Source: Pseudomonas sp. PB120 (GTDB taxonomy: Bacteria > Pseudomonadota > Gammaproteobacteria > Pseudomonadales > Pseudomonadaceae). From it: DNA of 53,917 nucleotides. The stretch lies in assembly GCF_009761815.1 (NCBI RefSeq), contig NZ_RWIN01000085.1, positions 1-53,917 on the forward strand, in the 5' to 3' direction. Position numbers and translations under genes: made by a program. The notes beneath the pieces were generated by a model that saw only the letters and a program-made list of their open reading frames with translations, did not search any database and was not told the origin of the DNA. Shown here in pieces: positions 18,453-26,963 of this stretch. Each line of letters begins with the position of its first letter. Position 1 is the first letter of the stretch.

Positions 18453-19586
18453 ATGACCCAACACAACGACATGCTGATCGTAGGCGCCGGCATCCTCGGT
18501 TTGTCCCACGCCTATGCCGCCGCCAAACGCGGTTTGAAAGTCACCGTTTTCGAACGCAGCGAAACACCCTTGGGTGCTTCGGTGCGCAACTTCGGCCAGG
18601 CCCTCGTCACCGGCCAACCGCCGGGCCCGATGCTCGAACTGGCAAAGGCCAGCCGAGATATCTGGGGCCAATGGGCGCAACTGGCCGGCCTGCAACTCAA
18701 GCGCAACGGCTCGTATCTGTTTGCCCGCACCGAAGCCGAAGAACACCTGCTGGAAACATTTTGCGCCGGACGCGCCGTGGAACACGGTTACCGCGTCGAC
18801 CTGCTGCGCGGCGCGGCCTTGCGCGATCTGTACAGTGGCCAGTTCCGTCATCATCGCGCGGCGTTGCACGGGTTGGACGATCAACAGCTGTATTCGCGCG
18901 AAGCCATTCCGGCGCTGATCGACTACCTGCGTCGCGACCTCGGCGTCGAGTTTCACTTCTCCACGCTGGTGCGCGACATCGAGCCCGGCCGTTTGCACAG
19001 CACCGCCGGCAGCTTCAGCGCCGAGCAGATCATCGTGTGTTCCGGCCACGATTATCAGACCTTGCTGGCCGAGCCGATTGCCGCGCTCAACCCGCAAATC
19101 TGTCGCCTGCAAATGCTCCGCGCCCGCCCGCAGGTCAACCTCAACCTGCAACACGCGTTGCTCACCGGTTTGAGTTGCGTGCACTACGGCGCGTTTGCCG
19201 ATCTGCCGGAAGCGGCGGCGGTGCAGGCGCATATCCTGCGCGAGCAACCGCACCTGCATGAAAACGGCATTCACCTGTTGATCAGCCCGACGCCCTACGG
19301 TGAATTGATCATCGGCGACTCCCACCATTACGGCAGCGATCCGTCACCGTTCAACGCTGAACAGGTCGATGACTGGATGATTGAACTGGCCGAGCAGACG
19401 CTGGGCTGCAAGGTGCAAGTGGTCGAACGCTGGCAGGGCGTCTATGGTTCACGGGGGCCGGCACCGTTCTCATTCCTGCGGCCGATGCAGGGGGTGAGCG
19501 TCGCGCTGATGCACACCGGCGTCGGCATGAGCGTCGGGCCGGCAATGGCCGAGCGTAACGTCGCGACTGTACTGGGGGAATGTTGA
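18453..19586 (+). CDS. FAD-dependent oxidoreductase of phosphonate clusters (TIGR03364-like)
   Basis: A 377-residue amine-oxidase-type flavoprotein (DadA/glycine oxidase fold). The N-terminal dinucleotide fold IVGAGILGLSHAYAAAKRG is followed by the FAD-contact FERSETPLGASVRNFG, and the C-terminal GVYGSRGPAPFSF and HTGVGMSVGPAMAERN close the FAD site. Flavoproteins of this type lie in phosphonate operons, and PbfC members oxidise aminoethylphosphonate or N-methyl derivatives to phosphonoacetaldehyde. The stop overlaps the start of the PhnZ-like gene by one base, implying tight coupling. The exact substrate here is inference. Confidence 0.8.
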   Translation: MTQHNDMLIVGAGILGLSHAYAAAKRGLKVTVFERSETPLGASVRNFGQALVTGQPPGPMLELAKASRDIWGQWAQLAGLQLKRNGSYLFARTEAEEHLLETFCAGRAVEHGYRVDLLRGAALRDLYSGQFRHHRAALHGLDDQQLYSREAIPALIDYLRRDLGVEFHFSTLVRDIEPGRLHSTAGSFSAEQIIVCSGHDYQTLLAEPIAALNPQICRLQMLRARPQVNLNLQHALLTGLSCVHYGAFADLPEAAAVQAHILREQPHLHENGIHLLISPTPYGELIIGDSHHYGSDPSPFNAEQVDDWMIELAEQTLGCKVQVVERWQGVYGSRGPAPFSFLRPMQGVSVALMHTGVGMSVGPAMAERNVATVLGEC

Positions 19587-20143
19587 TGGACCGTAATGCG
19601 CAAGTGATCGCCGAAGTGTTTGGCCTGTATGAGCGCTTCGGCGACAGCGATTACATCGGCGAGCCGGTGTCGCAGATCGAGCACATGTCCCAGGCGGCGG
19701 AACTGGCCATGGCCGAAGGTTTCGATGATGAAGTGGTGCTGGCGGCGTTCTTCCACGACATCGGCCATATCTGTGCCGACAGCGCCGAGAACATGGGCGG
19801 TTTCGGCGTGGTCAGCCATGAACGGCTGGGCGCCGATTATTTGCGGCGCGCAGGTTTCAGCGAACGCATGGCGCGGCTGGTGGAGTACCACGTTCAGGCC
19901 AAGCGCTACCTGACGCTCAAGGAGCCCGGGTACTACGAGCGATTGAGCGAGGCCAGCCGCCGGACCCTGGAGTATCAGGGCGGAGTGATGACTGAGGCCG
20001 AGGCTGAAGCCTTCGAGCAGGACCCGTTGTGCGCGGTGAGTTTGCGCATGCGGCAGTGGGATGAGTTGGCGAAGGAGATGCGGGTGCCGGTGATTGATCT
20101 TGGCATCTTGAAGGGCAAGGCGTTGCGCCTGTTGGCGGCATAG
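19586..20143 (+). CDS. phnZ: PhnZ-type HD-domain di-iron oxygenase, phosphonate C-P bond cleavage
   Basis: PhnZ oxidatively splits (R)-1-hydroxy-2-aminoethylphosphonate to glycine and phosphate at a mixed-valent di-iron site. The 185 residues keep its pattern at nearly the numbering I recall: Y23 and E26 in DYIGEPVSQ (lid and amine contact), H33, H57-D58 in FFHDIGH, H78, H102, K106 and D159 in RQWDEL. The ATG at 19586 is preferred over the one at 19580 because GGGGGAA ends five bases before it; the upstream ATG would sit on that site. No PhnY hydroxylase gene is in the window, so the source of the hydroxylated substrate is open. Confidence 0.87.
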   Translation: MDRNAQVIAEVFGLYERFGDSDYIGEPVSQIEHMSQAAELAMAEGFDDEVVLAAFFHDIGHICADSAENMGGFGVVSHERLGADYLRRAGFSERMARLVEYHVQAKRYLTLKEPGYYERLSEASRRTLEYQGGVMTEAEAEAFEQDPLCAVSLRMRQWDELAKEMRVPVIDLGILKGKALRLLAA

Positions 20144-20162
20144 ACACCTGTAACCGAGTTGC

Positions 20163-20245
20163 GCCCATCGCGAGCAGGCTCACTCCCACAAGGGATTTGT
20201 GTCGGCCACAGATCCAATGTGGGAGTGAGCCTGCTCGCGATGGGG
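20163..20245. repeat. REPIN, family B
   Basis: Inverted pair of CATCGCGAGCAGGCTCACTC and TGTGGGAGTGAGCCTGCTCG palindromes with a short spacer of about 30 bases. Both arms carry the matched GAGTGAG variant. It separates the convergent phnZ-like and GTPase genes. Confidence 0.92.
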
Positions 20246-20266
20246 CCGCCCCAGTCACCACAGAAT

Positions 20267-21643
20267 TCAAAGCTGCTGCGCCAACACCTCGATCTGCTCC
20301 TGCCGCTCCGCCTGATTCAACTTCGCCTGTGGATTGAGCGACGACCACTGCGGATACGCCCGGGCCTTGTTCAAGGCCTCGGGCAGTTTGCCTTCGCGCC
20401 AGCTCTTGTCCTGCGGCGTGGCGACCTGGATGCTGTCCATCGCCGCGTGCCCGCGCACCTCAAGTGCCTGAAGCAGCTGGCGTTGACGCAACGCCAACAG
20501 CCGCAACACACTGTCATCGACCGTCAATTCCCGTTGCCCTTTGATCTTGCCCAGCAACCGGCTGCCATAGCTGCGCGCGGTTTGCAGGGCGCCGCCGGCA
20601 ATCGCGCCGGCCAGTGCTGCGGCGCCGAGGGTCAGGCCGCCCACCAGAAAATCCACCCCGGCCCCGGCCGCCGCGCCAGCCGCGATACCACCGCCGACCC
20701 GCACGCCGAGTTGCTTGAGGGTTTCGGGGTTGAACAGGTCATCTCCCCAACGCCCATCGAGCAGCGGTAAATCACTGGCCGAAGCGTCTTGCGGGCGGAA
20801 GGCGTAGAGCTTGAGCAGCGCTTCGACGCAGCGCTGTTCCCGTTGGCGAACCGCTTTGCGCAATTCGCTGATGGCGCGCTGTTCTTGCTCTGCATCGCTG
20901 ACCACACTGCGTCGGCACGCGGCGCAATCGATCAGCAATTCAGCAATCAGCCGCGCTGCACTTTGCTGTCGCGCCAGGCGTTGGGCCTGTTGATCGGCGA
21001 TCAGGCGCTCCAGTTGCTCGCGGGAATTTTCCAGCAGCAAGGCGAGGCTTTCATAGAGCCGGCGTTCGCCATCCTCCGGCGGCGCCACACTGTCGAAACG
21101 CACCAAGGCATGCAAACCCAGACGCGCGAGTGCTTCACGCCACTGCGGTTCGCGGTGATTGGCGCTGCTGACGAAATTCAGCACCGGCAGCAGCGGTTTG
21201 CCGCAGCCGGCCAGCACTTCCAGCTCGTCACGGTATTTCGCGAGCACCGGTTCGCGGGCATCGATTACGTACAGGCCGGCATCGCAGGCGAGCAGTTGTC
21301 GCAGCACTTTGGCCTCTTGCTCGAAACGTTGCCGCGCCTCGCTGCCTTCAAGGAATCGCGCAATCCGTGCCGGCCCGTCGAGGCGCTCACCGGGCCGCTC
21401 CAGGCGTTCGAGGTAGTCGAGCAGGGCGATGGCGTCTTCCAGACCCGGGGTGTCGAACAGGTCGAGCAACGGGTCGCCGTCCACCGACAGCCGCGCACCT
21501 TCGACGTGGCGTGTGGTGCTGGGCCGGTGGGAGACTTCGCCGAAACCGACGTCACGGGTCAGGGTGCGCAACAACGACGTTTTGCCGACATTGGTGTGCC
21601 CGACCACGGCCAGCATCAAGGGCGGTTTCCACGGCTTAGTCAT
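20267..21643 (-). CDS. GTPase with DUF3482 domain
   Basis: A 458-residue protein with an Era-like GTPase domain at the N-terminus: P-loop GHTNVGKT (residues 15-22), switch threonines in PSTTRHVEG, and G3 DTPG around residue 64. A canonical NKxD is not obvious; PVLNFVSS stands near that position. The C-terminal half (about 290-458) is DUF3482, with a glycine/alanine-rich hydrophobic stretch (about 320-350) that may insert into the membrane. The start overlaps the DUF2868 gene by eight bases, so the two are co-translated. The pair is uncharacterised as far as I know. Confidence 0.85.
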   Translation of the reverse strand: MTKPWKPPLMLAVVGHTNVGKTSLLRTLTRDVGFGEVSHRPSTTRHVEGARLSVDGDPLLDLFDTPGLEDAIALLDYLERLERPGERLDGPARIARFLEGSEARQRFEQEAKVLRQLLACDAGLYVIDAREPVLAKYRDELEVLAGCGKPLLPVLNFVSSANHREPQWREALARLGLHALVRFDSVAPPEDGERRLYESLALLLENSREQLERLIADQQAQRLARQQSAARLIAELLIDCAACRRSVVSDAEQEQRAISELRKAVRQREQRCVEALLKLYAFRPQDASASDLPLLDGRWGDDLFNPETLKQLGVRVGGGIAAGAAAGAGVDFLVGGLTLGAAALAGAIAGGALQTARSYGSRLLGKIKGQRELTVDDSVLRLLALRQRQLLQALEVRGHAAMDSIQVATPQDKSWREGKLPEALNKARAYPQWSSLNPQAKLNQAERQEQIEVLAQQL

Positions 21644-23015
21644 GACCCGTCTCCAGCCAGTTCATCGGCGCGCAGTCGGCGAAGGGCAATTCAAGCTGTT
21701 GCAGCGCGAGGTGCCAGTCGCCGAGGCGCTCAGCGTCCAGCGCTTCACCGGGCGGTGCCGGCAGCAGCCAGACGCGGGTGGCGCTGGCATTGCGCGCCAG
21801 TTCGGCGATCAGCGCCAGGCTGCCGCGATCCGGTGAGCGTCTTGGATCGCAGGCGATGGCCAGCCGCGCCGGTGGGAAACGACTGAGTTGTTCCAGGAGT
21901 TTGTTGCGCGATTCGCGGCTGTCGAGGATGCCGGCGTCGTTCACGTTTTGCGGCAGTACCGGCGGCCACGAACGTTGATCGTCCAGTTCGATCGCGACCA
22001 ACAACGCGCCCTCGCTTTCCCGTTCGCTGGTGCCACTTTCTACACGATGCAGTTGCTCGGGCGCGGCATCGCTGATGCCCAGGCGTTCGCTGGTGGGCAT
22101 CAATCGTTCGCGCAGTTGGGCGTAGCCGGGCAGGTTCAGGTCCAGGTGCAAAGACGCCTGACCGGATTTCCAGCGCCACAGACAGAACAGCGCCAGCAGC
22201 AAGCGCGGCACAACGCCGTACACCACCAGCACGCCGACCAGCCACGTGGCCCAGGCCTGACGGGCGCTTTCGATGTTCAGCGCGGCGTCGCCACTGGCGC
22301 GGATCATTTCCACCGTTGGCACGTTGAACCCCAGCAGGGCTGGCAGGGCGCCGAGGGCCTGGGTCATGGCGACAAAAGTGTCGGCACTGAGCAGGGTGGT
22401 TTCCCAGACGAAGTCGTAGCGTCGGGTCGCCATCAGTGTCAGCAGAATGGTCAGGGCGCTGAGCATCGCCAGCAGCCACAACGTGTTGACCAACACGCCA
22501 ATCGCCCAGCGATTGAGTTTCTGTCGTTGCAATAACAGCAGCAGGGCCGGCGCCAGTTGCACGGCTTGGGCATCGCGGGCGAGTTTTTCGCTGAGCCACA
22601 GCCACAAGCGCCCGAGCGTGGCGCCGTGTTCACCCGCGAACATCAAGCCCAACGCCCAGCTCAGTAGCAGAATCAGGTTCAGCCCGAGCAGGCTGCCCAA
22701 GGCCCAAAACACATTGACCGGGGTTTGGCCGTCGCCCAACGCGGCGAATGCCAGGCCGGCGCCGCTCACCACGGCCAGTATCGCCAACACCAGCAGCGCC
22801 AATCGCGCCCCTTGCAGCCAGTGTTTGAGTGCGCCTGCCAAACCATCACGTTCGGCCAGCCACAGCGCGCGGCGCTGTATCCGTGCCGGCAGATCACCGC
22901 CGGCGGTGCGGGCCAGTCGGTTGGCTTCCACGTCCTCCAGCGGCCCGGCATGTTCTTCACGCAGGCGCACGGTTTCGGTCAGCCAGAGGTTTTGCAGCGG
23001 AGTCAGTTCAGTCAC
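21636..23015 (-). CDS. DUF2868 family membrane protein
   Basis: A 459-residue protein with a soluble N-terminal helical part (1-60), then about four membrane helices near residues 68-95, 98-125, 167-195 and 255-280, and a C-terminal cytoplasmic domain from about 290 with alternating acidic and hydrophobic stretches. It is the upstream partner of the GTPase gene and overlaps it by eight bases, so the proteins probably form a complex: membrane anchor plus GTPase. Function unknown. It is divergent from folA with 85 bases between. Confidence 0.82.
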   Translation of the reverse strand: MTELTPLQNLWLTETVRLREEHAGPLEDVEANRLARTAGGDLPARIQRRALWLAERDGLAGALKHWLQGARLALLVLAILAVVSGAGLAFAALGDGQTPVNVFWALGSLLGLNLILLLSWALGLMFAGEHGATLGRLWLWLSEKLARDAQAVQLAPALLLLLQRQKLNRWAIGVLVNTLWLLAMLSALTILLTLMATRRYDFVWETTLLSADTFVAMTQALGALPALLGFNVPTVEMIRASGDAALNIESARQAWATWLVGVLVVYGVVPRLLLALFCLWRWKSGQASLHLDLNLPGYAQLRERLMPTSERLGISDAAPEQLHRVESGTSERESEGALLVAIELDDQRSWPPVLPQNVNDAGILDSRESRNKLLEQLSRFPPARLAIACDPRRSPDRGSLALIAELARNASATRVWLLPAPPGEALDAERLGDWHLALQQLELPFADCAPMNWLETGHD

Positions 23016-23100
23016 GCGGCATCCCGTCGCTCAATTGAGCTGTGAGCATAACCGCTGTGGCGCTTATCGGGGTATGGATGGCTCTGGTATCCTCGCCGGC

Positions 23101-23613
23101 ATGACTAAATCACTCCCCCTCAGCCTGATCGCAGCCCTAGGTGAAAACCGTGTGATCGGCGTCGACAACAGCATGCCCTGGCACTTGCCGGGGGACTTCA
23201 AATACTTCAAGGCCACCACCTTGGGCAAGCCGATCATCATGGGTCGCAAGACCTGGGATTCCCTCGGTCGCCCGTTGCCGGGTCGCTTGAACCTGGTGGT
23301 CAGTCGCCAGGCGGATCTGGTGCTGGAAGGCGCGGAAGTCTATCCGTCGCTGGAGGCGGCGGTGGTTCGGGCGCAGGAATGGGCGAACGAGCAGGGCGTC
23401 GACGAGGTGATGCTGATTGGCGGCGCGCAGTTGTACGCGCAAGGGTTGGCGCAGGCGGACCGGTTGTATTTGACGCGCGTGGCGTTGAGCCCGGAAGGGG
23501 ATGCGTGGTTTCCGGAGTTTGATTTGAAGGAGTGGAAACTGGTGTCGGATGTACCGAACCCGGCGGAAGGCGACAAGCCGGCGTACAGCTTCGAGGTCTG
23601 GGAAAAAGCCTAA
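23101..23613 (+). CDS. folA: dihydrofolate reductase
   Basis: NADPH-dependent reduction of dihydrofolate to tetrahydrofolate, closing the cycle opened by ThyA; the target of trimethoprim. The 170 residues show LIAALGENRVIGVDNSMPWH (Met20 loop), LPGDFKYFK, PIIMGRKTWDSLGRPLPGR and VMLIGGAQLYAQ. The ATG at 23101 is chosen because the protein then begins MTKSLPLSLIAALGENR in line with the family; the upstream open frame runs antisense through DUF2868 and is not coding. It starts 85 bases from the divergent DUF2868 gene. Confidence 0.96.
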   Translation: MTKSLPLSLIAALGENRVIGVDNSMPWHLPGDFKYFKATTLGKPIIMGRKTWDSLGRPLPGRLNLVVSRQADLVLEGAEVYPSLEAAVVRAQEWANEQGVDEVMLIGGAQLYAQGLAQADRLYLTRVALSPEGDAWFPEFDLKEWKLVSDVPNPAEGDKPAYSFEVWEKA

Positions 23614-23616
23614 AAG

Positions 23617-23763
23617 CATCGCCAGCAGGCTGGCTCCCACAGTGGGTTTGAGGTGAACACAGAATTTGTGAACACCCAAAATACCCTGTGGGGTTTGAGG
23701 TGAAACACAGCTTGTGCCAACACCCATAACCCCTGTGGGAGCCAGCCTGCTGGCGATGAGGCC
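23617..23763. repeat. REPIN, family C, with duplicated spacer
   Basis: Outer palindromes are family C (CATCGCCAGCAGGCTGGCTC and its inverse). The spacer is about 90 bases instead of the usual 30-45. It holds two near-copies of a unit running CTGTGGGTTTGAGGTGAA, ACACAG and CAACACCC. The second copy starts around 23684, so the spacer has been tandemly duplicated. It fills the gap between convergent folA and tcyP. Confidence 0.88.
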
Positions 23764-23782
23764 CGATCAGGCGCTAAAGAAT

Positions 23783-25174
23783 TTAGGCCTGCGCCAACGC
23801 CGAATGCTCATCCGCATCCAGCAACGCTTTATCTGTCTGCTGCATGACCTGGCTGGCAATCGCGCCCGCCGTGATCGAACCGCTCACGTTCAACGCCGTG
23901 CGGCCCATATCAATCAGCGGCTCGACCGAGATCAGCAACGCCACCAATGACACCGGCAACCCCATCGCCGGCAGCACGATCAGCGCAGCAAAGGTTGCAC
24001 CCCCGCCGACGCCCGCCACACCCGCCGAACTCAGCGTCACAATCGCCACCAGCGTCGCGATCCACAGCGGGTCCAGCGGATTGATGCCCACGGTCGGTGC
24101 AACCATCACCGCCAACATCGCCGGATACAAACCCGCGCAGCCATTCTGGCCAATAGTCGCGCCGAACGAAGCGGCGAAACTGGCGATAGCCTGCGGAATG
24201 CCCAAACGGCTGGTCTGCGCTTCGATGCTTAACGGAATCGTCGCGGCGCTGGAGCGGCTGGTGAAGGCAAACGTCAGCACCGGCCAGATCTTGCGGAAGA
24301 AGCGCAGCGGGTTGATCCCGGCCGCCGACACCAGCACGCCGTGGACCACAAACATCAGTGCCAGGCCGATGTAGGACACCACCACGAAACTACCGAGCTT
24401 GATGATGTCTTGCAGGTTGGAACCGGCGACCACTTTGGTCATCAGCGCCAACACGCCGTACGGGGTCAGCTTCATCACCAAACGCACCAGGCGCATTACC
24501 CAGGCTTGCAGGGTGTCGATGGCGTTGATCACTTTCTGACCTTTTTCAACGTCGTCTTTCAGCAATTGCAGCGCGGCGACCCCAAGGAACGCCGCAAAAA
24601 TCACCACGCTGATAATCGACGTCGGCTTGGCGCGGGCCAGGTCGGCGAACGGGTTTTGCGGGATGAACGACAGCAGCAGCTGCGGCACATTCAGGTCGGC
24701 GACCTTGCCTGCATAGTCTGTCTGAATGGTTTGCAGACGAGCCAGTTCCTGGGTGCCGGCCACCAGACCTTCGGCGGTCAGGCCGAACAGGTTGGTCAAG
24801 CCGATGCCGATCAGCGCCGCAATCGCGGTGGTGAACAGTAGCGTGCCAATGGTCAGGAAGCTGATCTTGCCCAGCGACGAGGCGTTGTGCAGACGGGCCA
24901 CGGCGCTGAGGATCGAAGCGAACACCAGCGGGATCACGATCATTTGCAGCAACTGCACGTAACCGTTGCCCACCAGATCGAACCAGCCGATCGAAGCTTT
25001 TAGCACCGGGTTGCCGGCACCGTAAACGGTGTGCAACGCCACACCGAACACCACGCCCAGCACCAGAGCGAGCAGGACTTTTTTGGCCAGGCTCCACGAG
25101 GTGTGACGGGTTTGCGCCAGGCCAAAGAGCAGGGCGAGGAACACCAGCAGATTGAGAATCAGCGGCAGATTCAT
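23783..25174 (-). CDS. tcyP: L-cystine:cation symporter TcyP (DAACS family)
   Basis: Inner-membrane sodium or proton symporter importing L-cystine. The 463 residues closely match what I recall of E. coli YdjN/TcyP: FALAQTR-like entry, [40 protein letters not shown] (the serine-rich re-entrant loop), [18 protein letters not shown] and [17 protein letters not shown]. The start at 25174 is chosen because GGAG stands before it and the family begins MNLPLIxN. The gene is divergent from pchP. A CysB-type control is likely for the family but no site was recognised. Confidence 0.92.
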   Translation of the reverse strand: MNLPLILNLLVFLALLFGLAQTRHTSWSLAKKVLLALVLGVVFGVALHTVYGAGNPVLKASIGWFDLVGNGYVQLLQMIVIPLVFASILSAVARLHNASSLGKISFLTIGTLLFTTAIAALIGIGLTNLFGLTAEGLVAGTQELARLQTIQTDYAGKVADLNVPQLLLSFIPQNPFADLARAKPTSIISVVIFAAFLGVAALQLLKDDVEKGQKVINAIDTLQAWVMRLVRLVMKLTPYGVLALMTKVVAGSNLQDIIKLGSFVVVSYIGLALMFVVHGVLVSAAGINPLRFFRKIWPVLTFAFTSRSSAATIPLSIEAQTSRLGIPQAIASFAASFGATIGQNGCAGLYPAMLAVMVAPTVGINPLDPLWIATLVAIVTLSSAGVAGVGGGATFAALIVLPAMGLPVSLVALLISVEPLIDMGRTALNVSGSITAGAIASQVMQQTDKALLDADEHSALAQA

Positions 25175-25420
25175 AAGGACTCCGATAAGACTTGTGCCAG
25201 CCACCTTCCGGGGCGGCTGCGAACCGGCAAGCCTAACAGCTTGATTTTCAATGATTTAATACCGAAAAAGTCTGACGACTGTCGTTTTTGGAATAAGCCG
25301 ATGTCGCTGTCGGGGATGCAGCTGGCGCAATAGGTACGTTCGCGGTCGCAGACAGACGGGGACTGTCACACTAATTTGTTAGCGTCGATGTCTTTCAATC
25401 AGGGTCTTTTAAAGGGAAGC

Positions 25421-26482
25421 ATGCCGATGAAACTCGCACCGAAATTTCTGGCGGCCGCACTGTGCCTTGGTCTTGCCGGCCAAGCCTGTGCCACGGACTT
25501 GAAACACTGGCCAGCCGATCAGGCCAAGGCGCTGGACGCAATGATTGCGGCCAACGCCAACAAGGGTAACTACGCGGTGTTCGACATGGACAACACCAGT
25601 TACCGCTACGACCTCGAAGAGTCACTGCTGCCGTTCATGGAGAACAAGGGCCTGATCACCCGCGAGAAACTCGACCCCTCCCTGAAACTGATCCCGTTCA
25701 AGGACACCGCCGACCACAAGGAAAGCCTGTTCAGCTATTACTATCGCCTCTGCGAAATCGACGACATGGTCTGCTACCCATGGGTCGCCCAGGTGTTCTC
25801 CGGCTTCACGCTGCAAGAGCTCAAAGGCTACGTTGACGAGTTGATGGCGTCCGGCAAACCGGTACCTGCCACCTACTACGACGGCGACGTGGTCAAGAAC
25901 CTCGACGTCAACCCGCCGAAAGTCTTCACCGGCCAGGCCGAGCTGTACAACAAGCTGATGGAGAACGGCATCGAGGTCTACGTGATGACCGCCGCCTCCG
26001 AAGAGCTGGTGCGCATGGTCGCTGCCGATCCGAAGTACGGCTACAACGTCAAACCGCAAAACGTCATCGGCGTGAGCCTGCTGCTCAAGGACCCCAAGTC
26101 CGGCGAGCTGACCACCGCGCGCAAGCAGATCACGGCGGGCAAGTATGACGAGAAGGCCAACCTGGGCCTTGAGCTGACCCCTTACCTCTGGACCCCGGCG
26201 ACCTGGATGGCGGGCAAACAAGCGGCGATCCTGACCTATATCGATGAGTGGAAAAAACCGGTACTGGTCGGCGGCGACACCCCGAGCAGCGACGGCTACA
26301 TGCTGTTCCACAGCGTCGACGTGGCCAAGGGCGGCATCCACTTGTGGGTCAACCGCAAAGACAAATACATGACCCAGATCAACGGCATGATGGCCAAGCA
26401 CGCTGCGGCCCAGGCCAAGGAAGGGTTGCCGGTCACGGCGGACAAGAACTGGGTGATCGTGAAACCTGAAGAAATCCAGTAA
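25421..26482 (+). CDS. pchP: phosphorylcholine phosphatase, periplasmic HAD enzyme
   Basis: Releases choline from phosphorylcholine, giving pseudomonads choline as carbon, nitrogen and osmoprotectant source. The 353 residues carry a signal peptide ([20 protein letters not shown], cleavage near QACA). HAD motif I follows as [10 protein letters not shown], then motif II in [10 protein letters not shown] and an acidic motif near [15 protein letters not shown]. The start at 25421 is chosen because AAGGGA lies five bases upstream; ATG 25427 is possible, while the open frame above lacks a ribosome-binding site. It resembles P. aeruginosa PchP in length and motifs. It is divergent from tcyP. Confidence 0.92.
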   Translation: MPMKLAPKFLAAALCLGLAGQACATDLKHWPADQAKALDAMIAANANKGNYAVFDMDNTSYRYDLEESLLPFMENKGLITREKLDPSLKLIPFKDTADHKESLFSYYYRLCEIDDMVCYPWVAQVFSGFTLQELKGYVDELMASGKPVPATYYDGDVVKNLDVNPPKVFTGQAELYNKLMENGIEVYVMTAASEELVRMVAADPKYGYNVKPQNVIGVSLLLKDPKSGELTTARKQITAGKYDEKANLGLELTPYLWTPATWMAGKQAAILTYIDEWKKPVLVGGDTPSSDGYMLFHSVDVAKGGIHLWVNRKDKYMTQINGMMAKHAAAQAKEGLPVTADKNWVIVKPEEIQ

Positions 26483-26514
26483 GACCGAGGCGCTCCAATC
26501 GTCGGAACGCCGCC

Positions 26515-26608
26515 CGGAGCCGGCTCACTCCCACAAGGTTTCAGGTGAAACACAGATTATGTGAACACCAAAGATCCCTGTGGGAGCCAGCCTGCTGGCG
26601 ATGGGGCC
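26515..26608. repeat. REPIN, family C, left arm degenerate
   Basis: The right palindrome is a perfect family C copy (CCTGTGGGAGCCAGCCTGCT then GGCGATGGGGCC). The left arm, CCCGGAGCCGGCTCACTCCC, has lost the exact stem. The spacer (TTTCAGGTGAAACACAG, GTGAACACC) resembles the duplicated spacer at 23617-23763, so the two share an origin. Confidence 0.8.
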
Positions 26609-26609
26609 A

Positions 26610-26963
26610 TGGGTCGCATTGGAAGAATCTGTTTAAAAAACATCTCCAGACATTCTCGCAGGCTACACATTCTTGCGTAGCGGACTACGCGTGCTTCAGA
26701 ATCCGCCGGCTTGTGCGCCTTGCTCCCGGGACTTACCGTTTACCTGTCGCTGAATATCAGTGATCGGGTTTGGTAGCCCGGATTTTCCAGGCGTATGGCT
26801 CAACCTTTTTGCAGTGACTTCGGCCCTGCTTTTATGGTGGTCATGCGTAGGGCACTTTCGAGTGCGCCGGGTTTCCTGGACCGGTCTACCAACCTGCGTA
26901 TGGCCGCCACCCATCGTTTGGTAGCGAGGGTGATGGCTCCTTGTTTATCCAGGAGATTCATCA
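26610..26963 (+). promoter_or_regulatory. candidate structured leader of the DUF6124 gene
   Basis: Seen directly: (1) a hairpin at 26669-26702 with arms ATTCT/AGAAT outside and GCGTAG/CTACGC inside, closed by CGGA; (2) a CGGG/CCCG hairpin at 26765-26780 whose loop holds TTTGGTAG; (3) CTACCAA at 26886-26892, exactly complementary to TTGGTAG at 26770-26776 and to a second TTGGTAG at 26918-26924; (4) GCGTATGGC repeated at 26791-26799 and 26896-26904; (5) the ribosome-binding site AGGAG at 26951-26955. Two mutually exclusive long-range helices with the second copy close to the start site are what a translation or transcription switch would look like. That function is inference. Confidence 0.5.
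26760..26924 (+). CDS. possible 54-codon upstream reading frame in the DUF6124 leader
   Basis: Starting at GTG 26760, the frame reads a hydrophobic segment (WLNLFAVTSALLLWW around residues 13-27), then VGHFRVRRVSWTGLP, and ends in TAG at 26922-26924. It is in the same frame as the DUF6124 gene, with 39 bases between stop and ATG. The TAG forms the end of the second TTGGTAG element. No ribosome-binding site is evident before the GTG, so it may be a decayed N-terminal extension or merely a by-product of the leader sequence. Low confidence as a translated gene. Confidence 0.2.
   Translation: MIGFGSPDFPGVWLNLFAVTSALLLWWSCVGHFRVRRVSWTGLPTCVWPPPIVW

Larger units (their letters stand above)
26483..26963 (+). 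other. 481-base region between pchP and the DUF6124 gene
   Basis: This gap holds a degenerate REPIN (26515-26608) and then about 350 bases of leader sequence rich in short direct and inverted repeats. A small in-frame reading frame (GTG 26760 to TAG 26922-26924) lies inside it. No other gene is credible. The leader is described separately. Confidence 0.7.

Noticed and set aside
17286..19328. A 680-codon open frame on the minus strand across the binding-protein and FAD oxidoreductase genes
   Set aside because: It is antisense to two well-recognised genes and crosses a REPIN. Such long antisense frames are a by-product of high third-position GC. The same holds for long antisense frames over ilvA, ptsP, permease, ilvD, rlmI and the M16 genes.
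10561..20143. Horizontally acquired island carrying cad and phosphonate genes
   Set aside because: No integrase, tRNA, flanking direct repeat or clear base-composition shift is visible. Variable gene content is likely, but an island cannot be claimed.
25363..25380. Pho box in front of pchP
   Set aside because: CTGTCAC at 25363-25369 matches one half-site, but the second half (ATTTGTT) does not, so PhoB control is not supported.
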